Part shown: in pieces, positions 16,983-25,483 of the stretch
Layout: each line of letters begins with the position of its first letter
Position numbering within the stretch: position 1 is the first letter of the stretch
NCBI GenBank assembly: GCA_036639955.1
Contig: JAVWHP010000002.1
Coordinates: 1-64,000, forward strand
Length of the DNA stretch: 64,000 nt
Direction: 5' to 3'
Source of the DNA: JAVWHP01 sp036639955
GTDB lineage: Bacteria; Bacillota_I; Bacilli_A; Erysipelotrichales; Erysipelotrichaceae
Notes under the pieces: model-generated
Database searches by the model: none
What the model was told of the DNA's origin: nothing
The model's input: only the letters and a program-made list of their open reading frames with translations
Position numbers and translations under genes: made by a program

Positions 16983-18011
16983 ATGAGAATAGCTATATTA
17001 GGAGGTAGTTTTGATCCAATTCATGATGGACATTTAGCAATGGCAAAATATGCGAAAAAACATTTACCAATTGATATTGTTGTTTTTTCGTTAGCAAAGG
17101 ATAACCCAATAAAGAATCGAGCATTAAGTGGTTATAGAAATAGATTAGATATGCTTAAGATAGCAATTAAACCTTATAAATATATGCATGCTAGTACGAT
17201 AGAAAACTATTTTGAAGGATCTACCTATACTATAAATACAGTAAAACTATTGATGAAAAGATATCCAGAACATCAGTTTATATATTTGATTGGTAATGAT
17301 CAAAGTAAACAACTAGAGAAATGGAAAGATATAGAAGAACTAGTTAAACTTATACCATTTTATGTTTTTAAAAGAGATGAAGAAACTATAGATTGTAAAT
17401 ATGATGTTCATAAAATGAATATGCCACTAGTAAATATATCAAGTACAATGGTTAGAAGTGGTTGTAATTATCAAATAGCTAAAGGAGTCCAAAGTTATAT
17501 TAATAATAATTACTTATATTTAGAAGAAAGAATAGCTAATATGATGAGTAAAGATAGATATGAACATTCATGTCGTGTTGCTAAACTATGTGTAGATATA
17601 GCTAAGCAACACAATGTAGATGAGAAAGACGCATATTTAGCAGGTATTCTACATGATATATGTAAAGAAATGAATCCAAAAGAAATTAAAATTTGGATGA
17701 CACAACTTTATAGTGATAAACTTGAAGAGAATGAAAGTATATGGCACGGATATGTAGGAAGCTATATGTGCCGTAGACTGTTTAATGTAGATTCAAAACA
17801 AATAAGATCAGCAATATTTCACCATGTTAAAGGGGAAAGCAAGCATAAGCTAGCAATGATCTTATATATGAGTGATAAGCTAGACCCTGGAAGAGATTAT
17901 GATTCATCAGCAACGATAGCATTAGCAAAAAAAGATTTAAATGCAGCATATGAAGTAGTGCAAAAACAACAGCACTCACACCTAAAAAAGGAAGGTATTA
18001 TAAATGGATAA
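16983..18011 (+). CDS. nadD: Fusion of nicotinate-nucleotide adenylyltransferase and YqeK HD hydrolase
   Basis: 342 residues where Bacillus has two genes. Residues 1 to about 185 are NadD, which makes deamido-NAD from nicotinate mononucleotide: GGSFDPIHDGHLAM, LIGNDQ and ISSTMVRSG are the nucleotidyltransferase signatures. Residues from about 185 are the YqeK HD domain, which hydrolyses diadenosine tetraphosphate: EHSCRVAKL, AGILHDICKE, IFHHVKG and YMSDKLDPGRDYD supply the metal ligands. There is no stop or frameshift at the junction, so the fusion is real. Overlaps rsfS by 8 bases. Confidence 0.95.
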   Translation: MRIAILGGSFDPIHDGHLAMAKYAKKHLPIDIVVFSLAKDNPIKNRALSGYRNRLDMLKIAIKPYKYMHASTIENYFEGSTYTINTVKLLMKRYPEHQFIYLIGNDQSKQLEKWKDIEELVKLIPFYVFKRDEETIDCKYDVHKMNMPLVNISSTMVRSGCNYQIAKGVQSYINNNYLYLEERIANMMSKDRYEHSCRVAKLCVDIAKQHNVDEKDAYLAGILHDICKEMNPKEIKIWMTQLYSDKLEENESIWHGYVGSYMCRRLFNVDSKQIRSAIFHHVKGESKHKLAMILYMSDKLDPGRDYDSSATIALAKKDLNAAYEVVQKQQHSHLKKEGIING

Positions 18012-18339
18012 AATATTAGACGTAGTATATAAAGCAATAGATGAAATTAAAGGAGAGAACGTAACAACTTATGATTTTAAGAAAGTTAATCCTTTTATTG
18101 ATGCAGTAGTAATAACTAGTGCAAGTAACTTAAGACAAGTATATTCAATAGCTGATAACATTAAAGTTAAAATGAGAGAAGCAGGATATGAAAAAATAAG
18201 ATTAGAAGGAACTTCACAAAGCAGATGGGTATTAGTTGATTTAGATACAGTAATAGTCCATGTGTTTCTAGAAGAAGAAAGAGAAGTATATCAGTTAGAC
18301 CGATTATATGCTGATTTAGATCAAATAAGTAATCGCTAA
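18004..18339 (+). CDS. rsfS: Ribosomal silencing factor RsfS
   Basis: 111 residues. Binds L14 and blocks subunit joining in starvation. Recognised by the family core: DAVVITSASNLRQVYSIAD, EGTSQSRWVLVDLDTVIVHVF and EEREVYQLDRLYAD. Start overlaps the end of the nadD/yqeK gene; the stop overlaps the next start by one base. Confidence 0.95.
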   Translation: MDKILDVVYKAIDEIKGENVTTYDFKKVNPFIDAVVITSASNLRQVYSIADNIKVKMREAGYEKIRLEGTSQSRWVLVDLDTVIVHVFLEEEREVYQLDRLYADLDQISNR

Positions 18340-19037
18340 TGTATCAAGTATTAGCAAAATATTATGATATATTAACTGATGATCAAGATGCTATGAAACA
18401 ATGGTTAAACTTTGTAGAACTTCATCATAATGGTGGAAATATATTAGAGTTAGCTTGTGGTAGTGGTACGTTAGCTAAATTGTTAGCAGATAAACATTAT
18501 AAAATAGAAGCTAGTGATATATCAAAAGATATGATAAATATAGCTAGAGATAAGTTAAAAGGAACTAATGTTAACATATATGAGTTTAATATGATTAATA
18601 TACAACTAGATAAAAACTATGATAACATCATATGTTTTTGTGATAGTATTAATTATTTAGAAACTAATGATGATGTTAAACGAATGTTTAAGAGCGTTTA
18701 TGAGCATTTAAATGATCAAGGTGTGTTTATGTTTGATATCCATAGTATTGATCGTCTAGATGAGTTTAAAGATGAATTCTTTGAAGAAGGATTAATAGGA
18801 AGTAATAGCTATGAATGGTCAATTACTACAATGGATGATAGTTTATATCATCAGTTTGTATTCTACAATGAGGATGGAATACCAACTGTTGAGAATCAAA
18901 TTCAGCGAGTATATGATATAAAATTTATAGAAGAGATATTGGTAGAATGTGGCTTTAGTTATAAAGTCTATACTGATTTTGATAAGAAAGGAATTGTAGC
19001 GGGAGAAAAGTATTTTTATGTAGCTACAAAGGATTAG
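18339..19037 (+). CDS. yqeM: SAM-dependent methyltransferase YqeM
   Basis: 232 residues. Class I methyltransferase fold: motif I is LELACGSGTLAK, followed by an acidic ribose-binding residue in IEASDISKDMI and a FDIHS segment after strand 4. The substrate is unknown. Assigned to YqeM by its place directly after rsfS, as in Bacillus, and by length. Translation is probably coupled to rsfS (TAATG overlap). Confidence 0.85.
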   Translation: MYQVLAKYYDILTDDQDAMKQWLNFVELHHNGGNILELACGSGTLAKLLADKHYKIEASDISKDMINIARDKLKGTNVNIYEFNMINIQLDKNYDNIICFCDSINYLETNDDVKRMFKSVYEHLNDQGVFMFDIHSIDRLDEFKDEFFEEGLIGSNSYEWSITTMDDSLYHQFVFYNEDGIPTVENQIQRVYDIKFIEEILVECGFSYKVYTDFDKKGIVAGEKYFYVATKD

Positions 19038-19039
19038 AT

Positions 19040-19720
19040 ATGATAGGAATTATCGGTGCTATGCAAAAAGAAATTGATGAAATACTTAAACTCATGACTA
19101 ATATTAAAGAAGCTAGTATTCATCAGACTGATATGTATATCGGTACACTTGGAAATGTAGATGTTGTACTTATGTTAAGCGGTGTAGGCAAGGTTAATGC
19201 TAGTATGAATACAACTATACTGCTTAGTAACTATGATGTAGAGTATATCATTAATATTGGTACGGCTGGTGGACTTGAACCTAATGAAAATGTATTAGAT
19301 ATTGTTATATCTGATTACGTTGTTCAACATGATTATGATACATCTTTAATTGATGGTGAATCCGGTATCGGTCTTAGTTTTAAAGCAGATTCTGAACTTG
19401 TAAAGCACGCAACTGATATATTAGCAGCTACTACTATCAATAGTAATGTTTATGTCGGAACAATTGCAAGTGGTGACCAATTTATAGCCGACATTAAACA
19501 ATTAGAAGTAATTAAGAAAAAGTTTAACAAAGCTAAATGTGTAGAAATGGAAGCAGGAAGTATTGCACATGTATGTGCAAAATTTAATATACCTTTCATA
19601 GTAATAAGATCTTTATCAGACATCGTATTTAACCCTAGCTCACATTTAGATTTTAATGAATATTTAATGAGAGCAAGTGAGCGTAGTGCTAAATTCACTT
19701 ATGATTTTATAAATAATTAG
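19040..19720 (+). CDS. mtnN: 5'-methylthioadenosine/S-adenosylhomocysteine nucleosidase
   Basis: 226 residues. Hydrolyses MTA and SAH to adenine and the thioribose, recycling the by-product of the methyltransferase upstream. Family motifs: MIGIIGAMQKEI, INIGTAGGL, GTIASGDQFI, the catalytic VEMEAGSIAHVC and the catalytic Asp in IRSLSDIV. Starts two bases after yqeM; last gene of the operon. Confidence 0.95.
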   Translation: MIGIIGAMQKEIDEILKLMTNIKEASIHQTDMYIGTLGNVDVVLMLSGVGKVNASMNTTILLSNYDVEYIINIGTAGGLEPNENVLDIVISDYVVQHDYDTSLIDGESGIGLSFKADSELVKHATDILAATTINSNVYVGTIASGDQFIADIKQLEVIKKKFNKAKCVEMEAGSIAHVCAKFNIPFIVIRSLSDIVFNPSSHLDFNEYLMRASERSAKFTYDFINN

Positions 19721-19742
19721 TAATACCTTTTATCATTTAGCA

Positions 19743-19748
19743 TATAAT
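19743..19748 (+). promoter_or_regulatory. -10 element before the VTT-domain gene
   Basis: TATAAT at 19743-19748, with the Shine-Dalgarno AGGTGA at 19755 and ATG at 19765. The implied leader is only about 10 nucleotides, so the gene may instead be read from the mtnN operon. Confidence 0.35.
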
Positions 19749-19764
19749 ATATATAGGTGATAAA

Positions 19765-20310
19765 ATGGACATAATTATAACTATCATTACATACTTAAAA
19801 GAAATAGGCCCTTTTGTGCCTATTTCTTTAGCATTTATAGAAAGTCTATTACCAGTCCTACCTTTAGCTTTAATAGTTAATTTAAACATACAGTTAGATG
19901 GAATTATGATAGGTATTATATATAGTTATATAGGTAGTTTATTAGGTAGTATACTAGTATATCTATTCTTTAATTACTTATCTAACACATGTCTTAGAAC
20001 TAAAATAGTTAAAATAAAAGGTGTCAACACATTCCTTAATAAACTAGAAACCATCTCCACCTTTTATTTAATAATATTATTAAGTACTTTAATTGTACCG
20101 AGTTCTTTAGTAAACATAAGTATAGCTCTAAGTAATTATCCTCGCTCCAAATTCCTGTTAGTATTATGCATATCTAAATTTATAAGTATATCTATTATGG
20201 GTATCGGTGGAACTGCTATTATAATGAGGCCTTATACAATCATTATAATAGCAATAATACTAATAGTTCATTGGTACTATAAACGTTATATTAATAAAGA
20301 ATTAGTATAA
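19765..20310 (+). CDS. DedA/VTT-like small membrane protein
   Basis: 181 residues, almost entirely hydrophobic with about five membrane segments. The N-terminal FVPISLAFIESLLPVLPLAL resembles the re-entrant FLESSLPVIP motif of DedA/VTT proteins, and the GSLLGSILVYLFF helix fits the same family, which moves undecaprenyl phosphate or phospholipids across the membrane. The usual FxGR motif is not obvious, so the subfamily is uncertain. A 12-bp inverted repeat (19798-19809, 19818-19829) lies exactly over the codons of the conserved motif, and a 16-base AT palindrome lies at 20068-20083. Confidence 0.65.
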   Translation: MDIIITIITYLKEIGPFVPISLAFIESLLPVLPLALIVNLNIQLDGIMIGIIYSYIGSLLGSILVYLFFNYLSNTCLRTKIVKIKGVNTFLNKLETISTFYLIILLSTLIVPSSLVNISIALSNYPRSKFLLVLCISKFISISIMGIGGTAIIMRPYTIIIIAIILIVHWYYKRYINKELV

Positions 20311-20312
20311 AA

Positions 20313-20336
20313 AAACAATAACATTAGTTATTGTTT
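20313..20336. terminator. Bidirectional terminator between convergent genes
   Basis: 10-bp stem AAACAATAAC (20313-20322) and GTTATTGTTT (20327-20336), loop ATTA. It covers the 3' end of the minus-strand gene. Confidence 0.75.
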
Positions 20337-20873
20337 AGTTACAAGATTAACATCAATCATATAATCCTTTAAAGCATTTTCATTAATATCCCGTTTATTA
20401 TCATATGTATAAGTACTATCAACAACAATAGCTTCCTTAGTTTTCATGTCATTAGATTGATCTGCACTAAACATCATATCATCATAATGTACCTTAGTTA
20501 AAGCAGGAAGAGAAGTAAAATTGTACTTAATCTTAAGTTCTTCTAAAGCTAAAGAATCAGCTTTAGCAACATCAACCTTATAAATATCTTCAAAAATGTG
20601 ATTATTATATTCATAAGATATAGATAATATTAAATTACTAAAATAATCAGACTCAGACTTAGTAGAATCAACAAACATTAAATACACATCCTTCTTATCT
20701 TTATTCTTTTCACTAATAAATGAAGGAAGAGTAGCATAATTAACAAACTCAGAATTAATAGGATTATAGGTGTTATTATTAGATTTATTCTGTTCATAAA
20801 GTGTTATAGTAATAACACCTATAAAAAATAAAATGATAATAACAGGCAGTAATAACTTAATTTTCTTTTTCAT
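20328..20873 (-). CDS. Membrane-anchored protein with thioredoxin-like features
   Basis: 181 residues from the ATG at 20873, preceded by TGGAGTG; an earlier in-frame ATG at 20906 lies upstream of the -10 element and is rejected. One N-terminal membrane anchor (about residues 5-24) and an extracellular domain. The order of KKDVYLMFVDS, a central helix, IFEDIYKVDVAKAD and YNFTSLPALTKV looks like a thioredoxin fold with the cis-proline at SLP, but there is no CxxC redox pair. This resembles bacteriocin-transport accessory or other non-redox thioredoxin-like proteins; function unknown. Confidence 0.65.
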   Translation of the reverse strand: MKKKIKLLLPVIIILFFIGVITITLYEQNKSNNNTYNPINSEFVNYATLPSFISEKNKDKKDVYLMFVDSTKSESDYFSNLILSISYEYNNHIFEDIYKVDVAKADSLALEELKIKYNFTSLPALTKVHYDDMMFSADQSNDMKTKEAIVVDSTYTYDNKRDINENALKDYMIDVNLVTKQ

Positions 20874-20896
20874 AAAATCACTCCAGTACGTATTAT

Positions 20897-20905
20897 ATTT
20901 TAACA
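20897..20905 (-). promoter_or_regulatory. Extended -10 of the thioredoxin-like gene
   Basis: Minus-strand TGTTAAAAT, 23 bases upstream of the start codon. Confidence 0.5.
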
Positions 20906-20953
20906 TATATAAAAATATTTAACAAATCAATTTTTTTATCGCTTAATTTAATG

Positions 20954-20959
20954 TATAAT
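20954..20959 (+). promoter_or_regulatory. -10 element of the ypmB-dnaD-nth operon
   Basis: TATAAT at 20954-20959, preceded directly by TG, 24 bases before the ypmB start. The -35 is not clear. Divergent from the preceding promoter. Confidence 0.5.
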
Positions 20960-20983
20960 AGTATAAGAAAAGGAAGTAGATAT

Positions 20984-21445
20984 ATGAAGAATAAATTAAA
21001 ATCAATATTAGTAACATTACTACTACTCTTATTATTATTAAGTGTTTTAGCTATATTTAATGCTATGTTTATAGTTGGACCAACTGCTAAATATGATAGT
21101 AATATAAATACTAAGATAACTAATATAGAAACTAAATATAAAGTAAGTAATGTTTATAGACATGTATTTAGATATAGTGTATTTATTGGTGAAACTAAAG
21201 AAGATTATATATTCTTTGATGATAATGAAACTAAATTATTAACTGTAAATAAAACTGAAGTAGATGTTAATAAAGCAAAACTTATAGCATTAGATAAAGG
21301 ATTTAGTAAAGCTTGTAGTATTCAGATAGGTTATGGTTATGATAATGCTGCTTATATTATAGAAGAGAATGAGCATCTATTAGTTTTAGATATAAAGAGT
21401 TATAAAGAATTATATTATAAAGGAGGAGGTAAGTATGATAAATAA
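20984..21445 (+). CDS. ypmB: YpmB/TseB-like cell-elongation factor
   Basis: 153 residues from the ATG at 20984, which follows AAGGAAG; an in-frame ATG at 20951 overlaps the -10. N-terminal membrane anchor (about residues 6-28) and a small extracellular domain of the YpmB type; the segment VNKTEVDVNKAKLIALDKGF is a PepSY-like repeat. In Bacillus this protein (TseB) interacts with the elongation penicillin-binding protein PBP2A. Identification rests on anchor topology plus the conserved neighbourhood ypmB-dnaD-nth-ponA-recU. The aspB and asnS genes that lie between ypmB and dnaD in Bacillus are missing. Confidence 0.75.
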   Translation: MKNKLKSILVTLLLLLLLLSVLAIFNAMFIVGPTAKYDSNINTKITNIETKYKVSNVYRHVFRYSVFIGETKEDYIFFDDNETKLLTVNKTEVDVNKAKLIALDKGFSKACSIQIGYGYDNAAYIIEENEHLLVLDIKSYKELYYKGGGKYDK

Positions 21446-21983
21446 ACAATGGTATTTAAATACATACATAAATAGAAGAAATTGGATACTTGGTAATTTA
21501 GAAAAGATATCTATTGATGGTGATGAAATTACTTTAGTGTTATTAATAGATTATTTTAATGAGTTTAATATATTTATTGATTATACTATATTAGCAACTA
21601 AACTTAAGAGGGAAAGAAATACTATTGATGAGTTAATTAATAGATTGGTTGGTAAAGGCTATTTAGAGCTTGTTATTACAGATTCTAAAGTAGTTTTTAA
21701 TATAGATGGTATCTTTGAAGAAGAATGCTGTGGTGAAGATGTGGGCAGTAATTTATTTGAACAGTTTGAAAAAGAGTTTGGACGTCCTTTAATTAGAACT
21801 GAGAGGGAAACACTTAGTATGTGGGTTAATAGTTATGATAATAAGTTTGTTTATTATGCTTTAAGAGAAGCAATAATTAATGAAAAACTAAGTTTTGATT
21901 ATATTAATGCTATTTTAATTGCTTGGACTAATAAAAAAATAACGGTCGATGATATTGAGAATGGAAGAATTAATGAGCGGTAA
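21435..21983 (+). CDS. dnaD: DNA replication initiation protein DnaD
   Basis: 182 residues; start preceded by AAAGGAGGAGG. DnaD helps load the replicative helicase at initiation and restart. An N-terminal winged helix (about residues 1-100, with ILATKLKRERNTIDELINRLVGKGYL) and a C-terminal DnaD domain (FEKEFGRPLIRTERETLSMW, then ALREAIINEKLSFDYINAIL) are visible. Overlaps ypmB by 11 bases and nth by 11, so the three are translationally coupled. Confidence 0.93.
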   Translation: MINKQWYLNTYINRRNWILGNLEKISIDGDEITLVLLIDYFNEFNIFIDYTILATKLKRERNTIDELINRLVGKGYLELVITDSKVVFNIDGIFEEECCGEDVGSNLFEQFEKEFGRPLIRTERETLSMWVNSYDNKFVYYALREAIINEKLSFDYINAILIAWTNKKITVDDIENGRINER

Positions 21984-22623
21984 AATGAATGCTAATGAAA
22001 TTCTTGATAAAATAGATGAACTGTTTCCTAATGCTAAATGTGAATTAAATTATGAAACACCTTTTCAGTTATTAGTAGCTGTTGTTTTATCTGCTCAATG
22101 TAGTGATGCTGTTGTTAACAGTGTTACGCCTAAACTATTTGAAGCATATGGTAGTTGCGAAGCTATGAGTACTGCTAGTCTAACTAGTATTGAACAGTTA
22201 ATCCATTCTATTGGTTTATATCATAACAAAGCTATTAGTTTAAAAGAACTTTCTATTAGTTTAGTTAATGACTATGGTAGTGTAGTTCCTAGTTCAATGA
22301 AGGACCTTATATCTTTAAGAGGCGTAGGTAGAAAGACAGCTAATGTTGTAAGAAGCGAATATTTTAATATTCCAAGTATTCCAGTTGATACACATGTAGA
22401 ACGTGTTTCTAAAGCGTTAGGCTTAGCTAAGCCTAATGACTCTGTCTTAATAGTAGAAAGGAAGCTTAGGCTTAAACTTCCTCGAGATCGTTGGATATCT
22501 TCGCATCATCAGTTAATCTTCTTTGGTCGTTACTTTTGTACAGCTAGAAGTCCTCACTGTATAGAATGTCCCTTCCTTAGTTTTTGTAAAAAAACTAAGG
22601 AAGGGACAACTAATAAAGGTTAG
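21973..22623 (+). CDS. nth: Endonuclease III (DNA glycosylase/AP lyase)
   Basis: 216 residues from the ATG at 21973 (site GGAAG five bases upstream); a start at 21985 is possible. Removes oxidised pyrimidines. The helix-hairpin-helix LRGVGRKTANVV carries the catalytic lysine, VDTHVERVSKALGL the aspartate, and CTARSPHCIECPFLSFC the four-cysteine 4Fe-4S site (spacing 6-2-5). Anomaly: an 18-bp perfect inverted repeat (22568-22585, 22590-22607) encodes the last cysteines and the C-terminal tail, a second hairpin covers the stop codon, and a 20-bp perfect palindrome lies at 22417-22436. Confidence 0.95.
   Translation: MSGKMNANEILDKIDELFPNAKCELNYETPFQLLVAVVLSAQCSDAVVNSVTPKLFEAYGSCEAMSTASLTSIEQLIHSIGLYHNKAISLKELSISLVNDYGSVVPSSMKDLISLRGVGRKTANVVRSEYFNIPSIPVDTHVERVSKALGLAKPNDSVLIVERKLRLKLPRDRWISSHHQLIFFGRYFCTARSPHCIECPFLSFCKKTKEGTTNKG
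22417..22436 (+). repeat. 20-bp perfect palindrome inside nth
   Basis: TTAGGCTTAG followed directly by its reverse complement CTAAGCCTAA. It encodes part of the AKPND segment after the catalytic aspartate. Confidence 0.9.
22568..22607 (+). repeat. 18-bp perfect inverted repeat in the 3' end of nth
   Basis: Left arm GTCCCTTCCTTAGTTTTT, loop GTAA, right arm its exact complement. Entirely coding. GC content of the outer stem is above the local average, so the RNA hairpin should be very stable. It may assist termination together with the next hairpin. Confidence 0.9.
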
Positions 22624-22646
22624 TAGCATAGCTACTAACCTTTATT
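22612..22646. terminator. Terminator between nth and ponA
   Basis: 16-bp perfect stem (22612-22627 and 22631-22646; core AAAGGTTAGTAGC) with an ATA loop, spanning the nth stop codon and followed by TTAT. It can act in both directions for the convergent nth and ponA transcripts. Confidence 0.8.
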
Positions 22647-22687
22647 TTATATTATATTAATTTTATTAACTATCTACATGCTATATA

Positions 22688-25483
22688 TTATTTTTTAATT
22701 ATTGAAATAATATATGGTACTGTATTATTAGGTTTTAATATACTACCTACTTGTAGGGTATTAGCTGCTAATGAACCATCAGCACCTTCTTCGCTTACAA
22801 ACTTAATATCGATTTTAACATCGGGCATCTTATTAGCTATAAAGGCTTCTAAATCAATTTTGACTTCATCACTTGATTTACCACTTTCAAATAATTTAGC
22901 ATAATCGCTTGCTAGTTTATAGCTACCATCTGCCATCTTTTTAGTAACATCAGCAATTGATGGTTCTGATTTAACATCCACACATTTTTCATTACTCTTT
23001 AAATCAAAGTTCTTATAAGTGTAGTATCCACAAGCTTTAATATTACCACTAGCTGGTAATGCAATAGATTGAGCAAATTTGTTATTGTTGAAATCATATG
23101 TTCCTAGACTTACATCATTACTCTTAACATTTAAACGATATACGATAGGACCAAATACAAATGATTTATCAAATATTCTCTTACCTGTTATTCCATTTCC
23201 GTAGTCAACTACGGAAGTAGCTTGTATCAATTTATTTAAGTCACTATATGGAGCAAATTCTCCACTTAATAATCCTGTAGTAGGATCATATTTAGCACTG
23301 AAATTTGTTAAATTAGTTATAGGATCTGGCTCTAATGTTTTTAATTGAGCGAACTTAGAATTTATAAATCCATTTACTACCATAGTACTTGGTGTTCCAG
23401 CAGGTGCTGTTGCATATGGGAATAGTCCATTAATATGTGATATAGGAACAATTCCTTCTGGTTTAGCTATTGCTTCTGGTTTCTTTTTACTTGCAAAGTA
23501 ATCTAACAATGCATCGTCTATATGTCCTGGAACATTGAAGTTCATTGCATTGGTTGTTACATAATGAGTTGGCCCAGGTACATCGTAACCAGCCCATGTT
23601 GCTACAGTAACGTTGTTTGTATAAGCTACAATCCATTTATCCTTCATAGATCCTTCTGGTATTCCATATTGTTTACCAGCTTCACCCCAATCACTTGTTC
23701 CTGACTTAGCATAAACTGGGTAAGCTCCATTACTAGATAATATATGAAGTAAATTACCCCAATCTGTAGAAACGGCATTTTCTAATAATATAGACATTAA
23801 ATAAGCTGATTGTTCTGATATAACTACTATAGGATCATAATTAGGTTCAATCGTTTCTGATCCATCATGGAATTCTATTTTGTTTACTGTATGTGGTTTA
23901 ATATATTTTCCACCATTAGCAAATATCTGATATGCTCCAGCCATCTGTGTAGGTGTAGCAAACATATTAGAACCACCAATTCCATAACCTAAATCAAATT
24001 CTTTTTCTTTAACTTCGGTAAAGCCCATTAAATGCATAATTTTTACTGTTTCTTCTGTTCCTATTTTATCTACTACTTGTTCTAATGTTGATATAGCTGT
24101 AGTATTTAATGAATGTGCTACTGCATATTGTAGACTTACATCTCCTACATACGCACCGTTAGCATTACCTACTACAAAGTTAGTTCCTTTATATGTGTAA
24201 GGTTTATCTTCAACTACATGTGATGTAGCCCAGCCTAAATACTCAAATGCTAATGAGTAATCTAATAGTGGTTTTATAGATGAACCTGGTTGATGTGCCC
24301 AGTCATTAGCTCTATTGTGTCTAGAGTCACCACCGTATCCACGTCCACCACCCATTGATAGTATTTCTCCTGTCTGGTTATTAATTGCTGTAAAACCAGT
24401 TTGGAAATCATCATTAGGGTAATCAATTCCTACTCCATTTAATAGGTTATCACTTAATTCTTGTGCTCCTCTATCCATTGGCGTATATATATCCATTGGT
24501 GTAGTATATGGATCTTTTCCGGTTAAATCTTTAGTTTCTTTAACTACAACATCAATATAACTTTGCATTGGTGTTGCTGCTAATCCTGACGCTCCATTTA
24601 ATTGAAATGCTAGTTCATCACTTACTGCTAATTTATATTCATCTTCACTTATGTATCCGTGATATAGCATTAATTCTAATGTTGTATTTCTTCGTTTAAC
24701 TGCTTCTTTATAATGGTCTATTACTTCTCCATTATAGTTTAGTGCTGTACTTGTATATGGATTATAATAGTTTGGTGCATTTACTACTCCGGCTAAAAAT
24801 GCTGCTTCAGATAATGTTAATTGTGTAACATCTTTACCAAAATATAGTTGTGCTCCTTTTTGTATTCCTCTAGAAGTTCCTCCAAAGTTAATCTTGTTTA
24901 AATATTTTTCTATAATTTCTTTTTTAGAGCCTTTACTTTCTGCTTCCATACTCATAAATATTTCTTGTATCTTATATTTAATTTTATCCATACCTGATGG
25001 TTGGATTGGATTTCCAGCATCATCTAATTTTTGATCATCTTGAAAGTATGTTACGTCTACCATTTGCATTGTCAAGGTTGATCCACCTTGTCCTAATGTT
25101 TTAGTTCTTAGGTTATTCATTGCAGATTTCATAAATCTTGGCATATCAAATCCATTATGTTTATAGTATCTTGAATCTTCAATTGCTAAAAACGCATCTA
25201 CCACTACTTGTGGTACTTGATCATATTTAACATTTTCTCTATCTTCTTTTCCTAGTTCTGTTATAACTTTTCCTTCAGCATCTAATATCCTTGAGTTTCC
25301 ATCACTTGCAAAATCTCCAATATTAACTGGTTTAGCCGTTGCTAATATTGAACTTAATAGAAAGAAACCACCAGTTCCCATTAGCAATGTTAAACACAAT
25401 AGTACAGTTACTACCGAATTAATTCTTCCTCTAGTTTTTAATTTATCCTTATTACTTTTAGGTGCTTTATTATTCTTACTCAT
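22688..25483 (-). CDS. ponA: Class A penicillin-binding protein 1A
   Basis: 931 residues; start preceded by AAGGAGG. Bifunctional peptidoglycan synthase. Cytoplasmic basic N-terminus, one membrane segment (about residues 22-50), then the GT51 glycosyltransferase (EDSRYYKHNGFD, GGSTLTMQMVD), then the transpeptidase with SSIKP (catalytic serine), the SxN motif HSLNTT and KSGTSDWG. A long C-terminal extension of about 230 residues follows the transpeptidase and includes fibronectin-like or beta-rich segments with two cysteines. Downstream of recU and overlapping it by 4 bases, as in Bacillus. Confidence 0.95.
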   Translation of the reverse strand: MSKNNKAPKSNKDKLKTRGRINSVVTVLLCLTLLMGTGGFFLLSSILATAKPVNIGDFASDGNSRILDAEGKVITELGKEDRENVKYDQVPQVVVDAFLAIEDSRYYKHNGFDMPRFMKSAMNNLRTKTLGQGGSTLTMQMVDVTYFQDDQKLDDAGNPIQPSGMDKIKYKIQEIFMSMEAESKGSKKEIIEKYLNKINFGGTSRGIQKGAQLYFGKDVTQLTLSEAAFLAGVVNAPNYYNPYTSTALNYNGEVIDHYKEAVKRRNTTLELMLYHGYISEDEYKLAVSDELAFQLNGASGLAATPMQSYIDVVVKETKDLTGKDPYTTPMDIYTPMDRGAQELSDNLLNGVGIDYPNDDFQTGFTAINNQTGEILSMGGGRGYGGDSRHNRANDWAHQPGSSIKPLLDYSLAFEYLGWATSHVVEDKPYTYKGTNFVVGNANGAYVGDVSLQYAVAHSLNTTAISTLEQVVDKIGTEETVKIMHLMGFTEVKEKEFDLGYGIGGSNMFATPTQMAGAYQIFANGGKYIKPHTVNKIEFHDGSETIEPNYDPIVVISEQSAYLMSILLENAVSTDWGNLLHILSSNGAYPVYAKSGTSDWGEAGKQYGIPEGSMKDKWIVAYTNNVTVATWAGYDVPGPTHYVTTNAMNFNVPGHIDDALLDYFASKKKPEAIAKPEGIVPISHINGLFPYATAPAGTPSTMVVNGFINSKFAQLKTLEPDPITNLTNFSAKYDPTTGLLSGEFAPYSDLNKLIQATSVVDYGNGITGKRIFDKSFVFGPIVYRLNVKSNDVSLGTYDFNNNKFAQSIALPASGNIKACGYYTYKNFDLKSNEKCVDVKSEPSIADVTKKMADGSYKLASDYAKLFESGKSSDEVKIDLEAFIANKMPDVKIDIKFVSEEGADGSLAANTLQVGSILKPNNTVPYIISIIKK

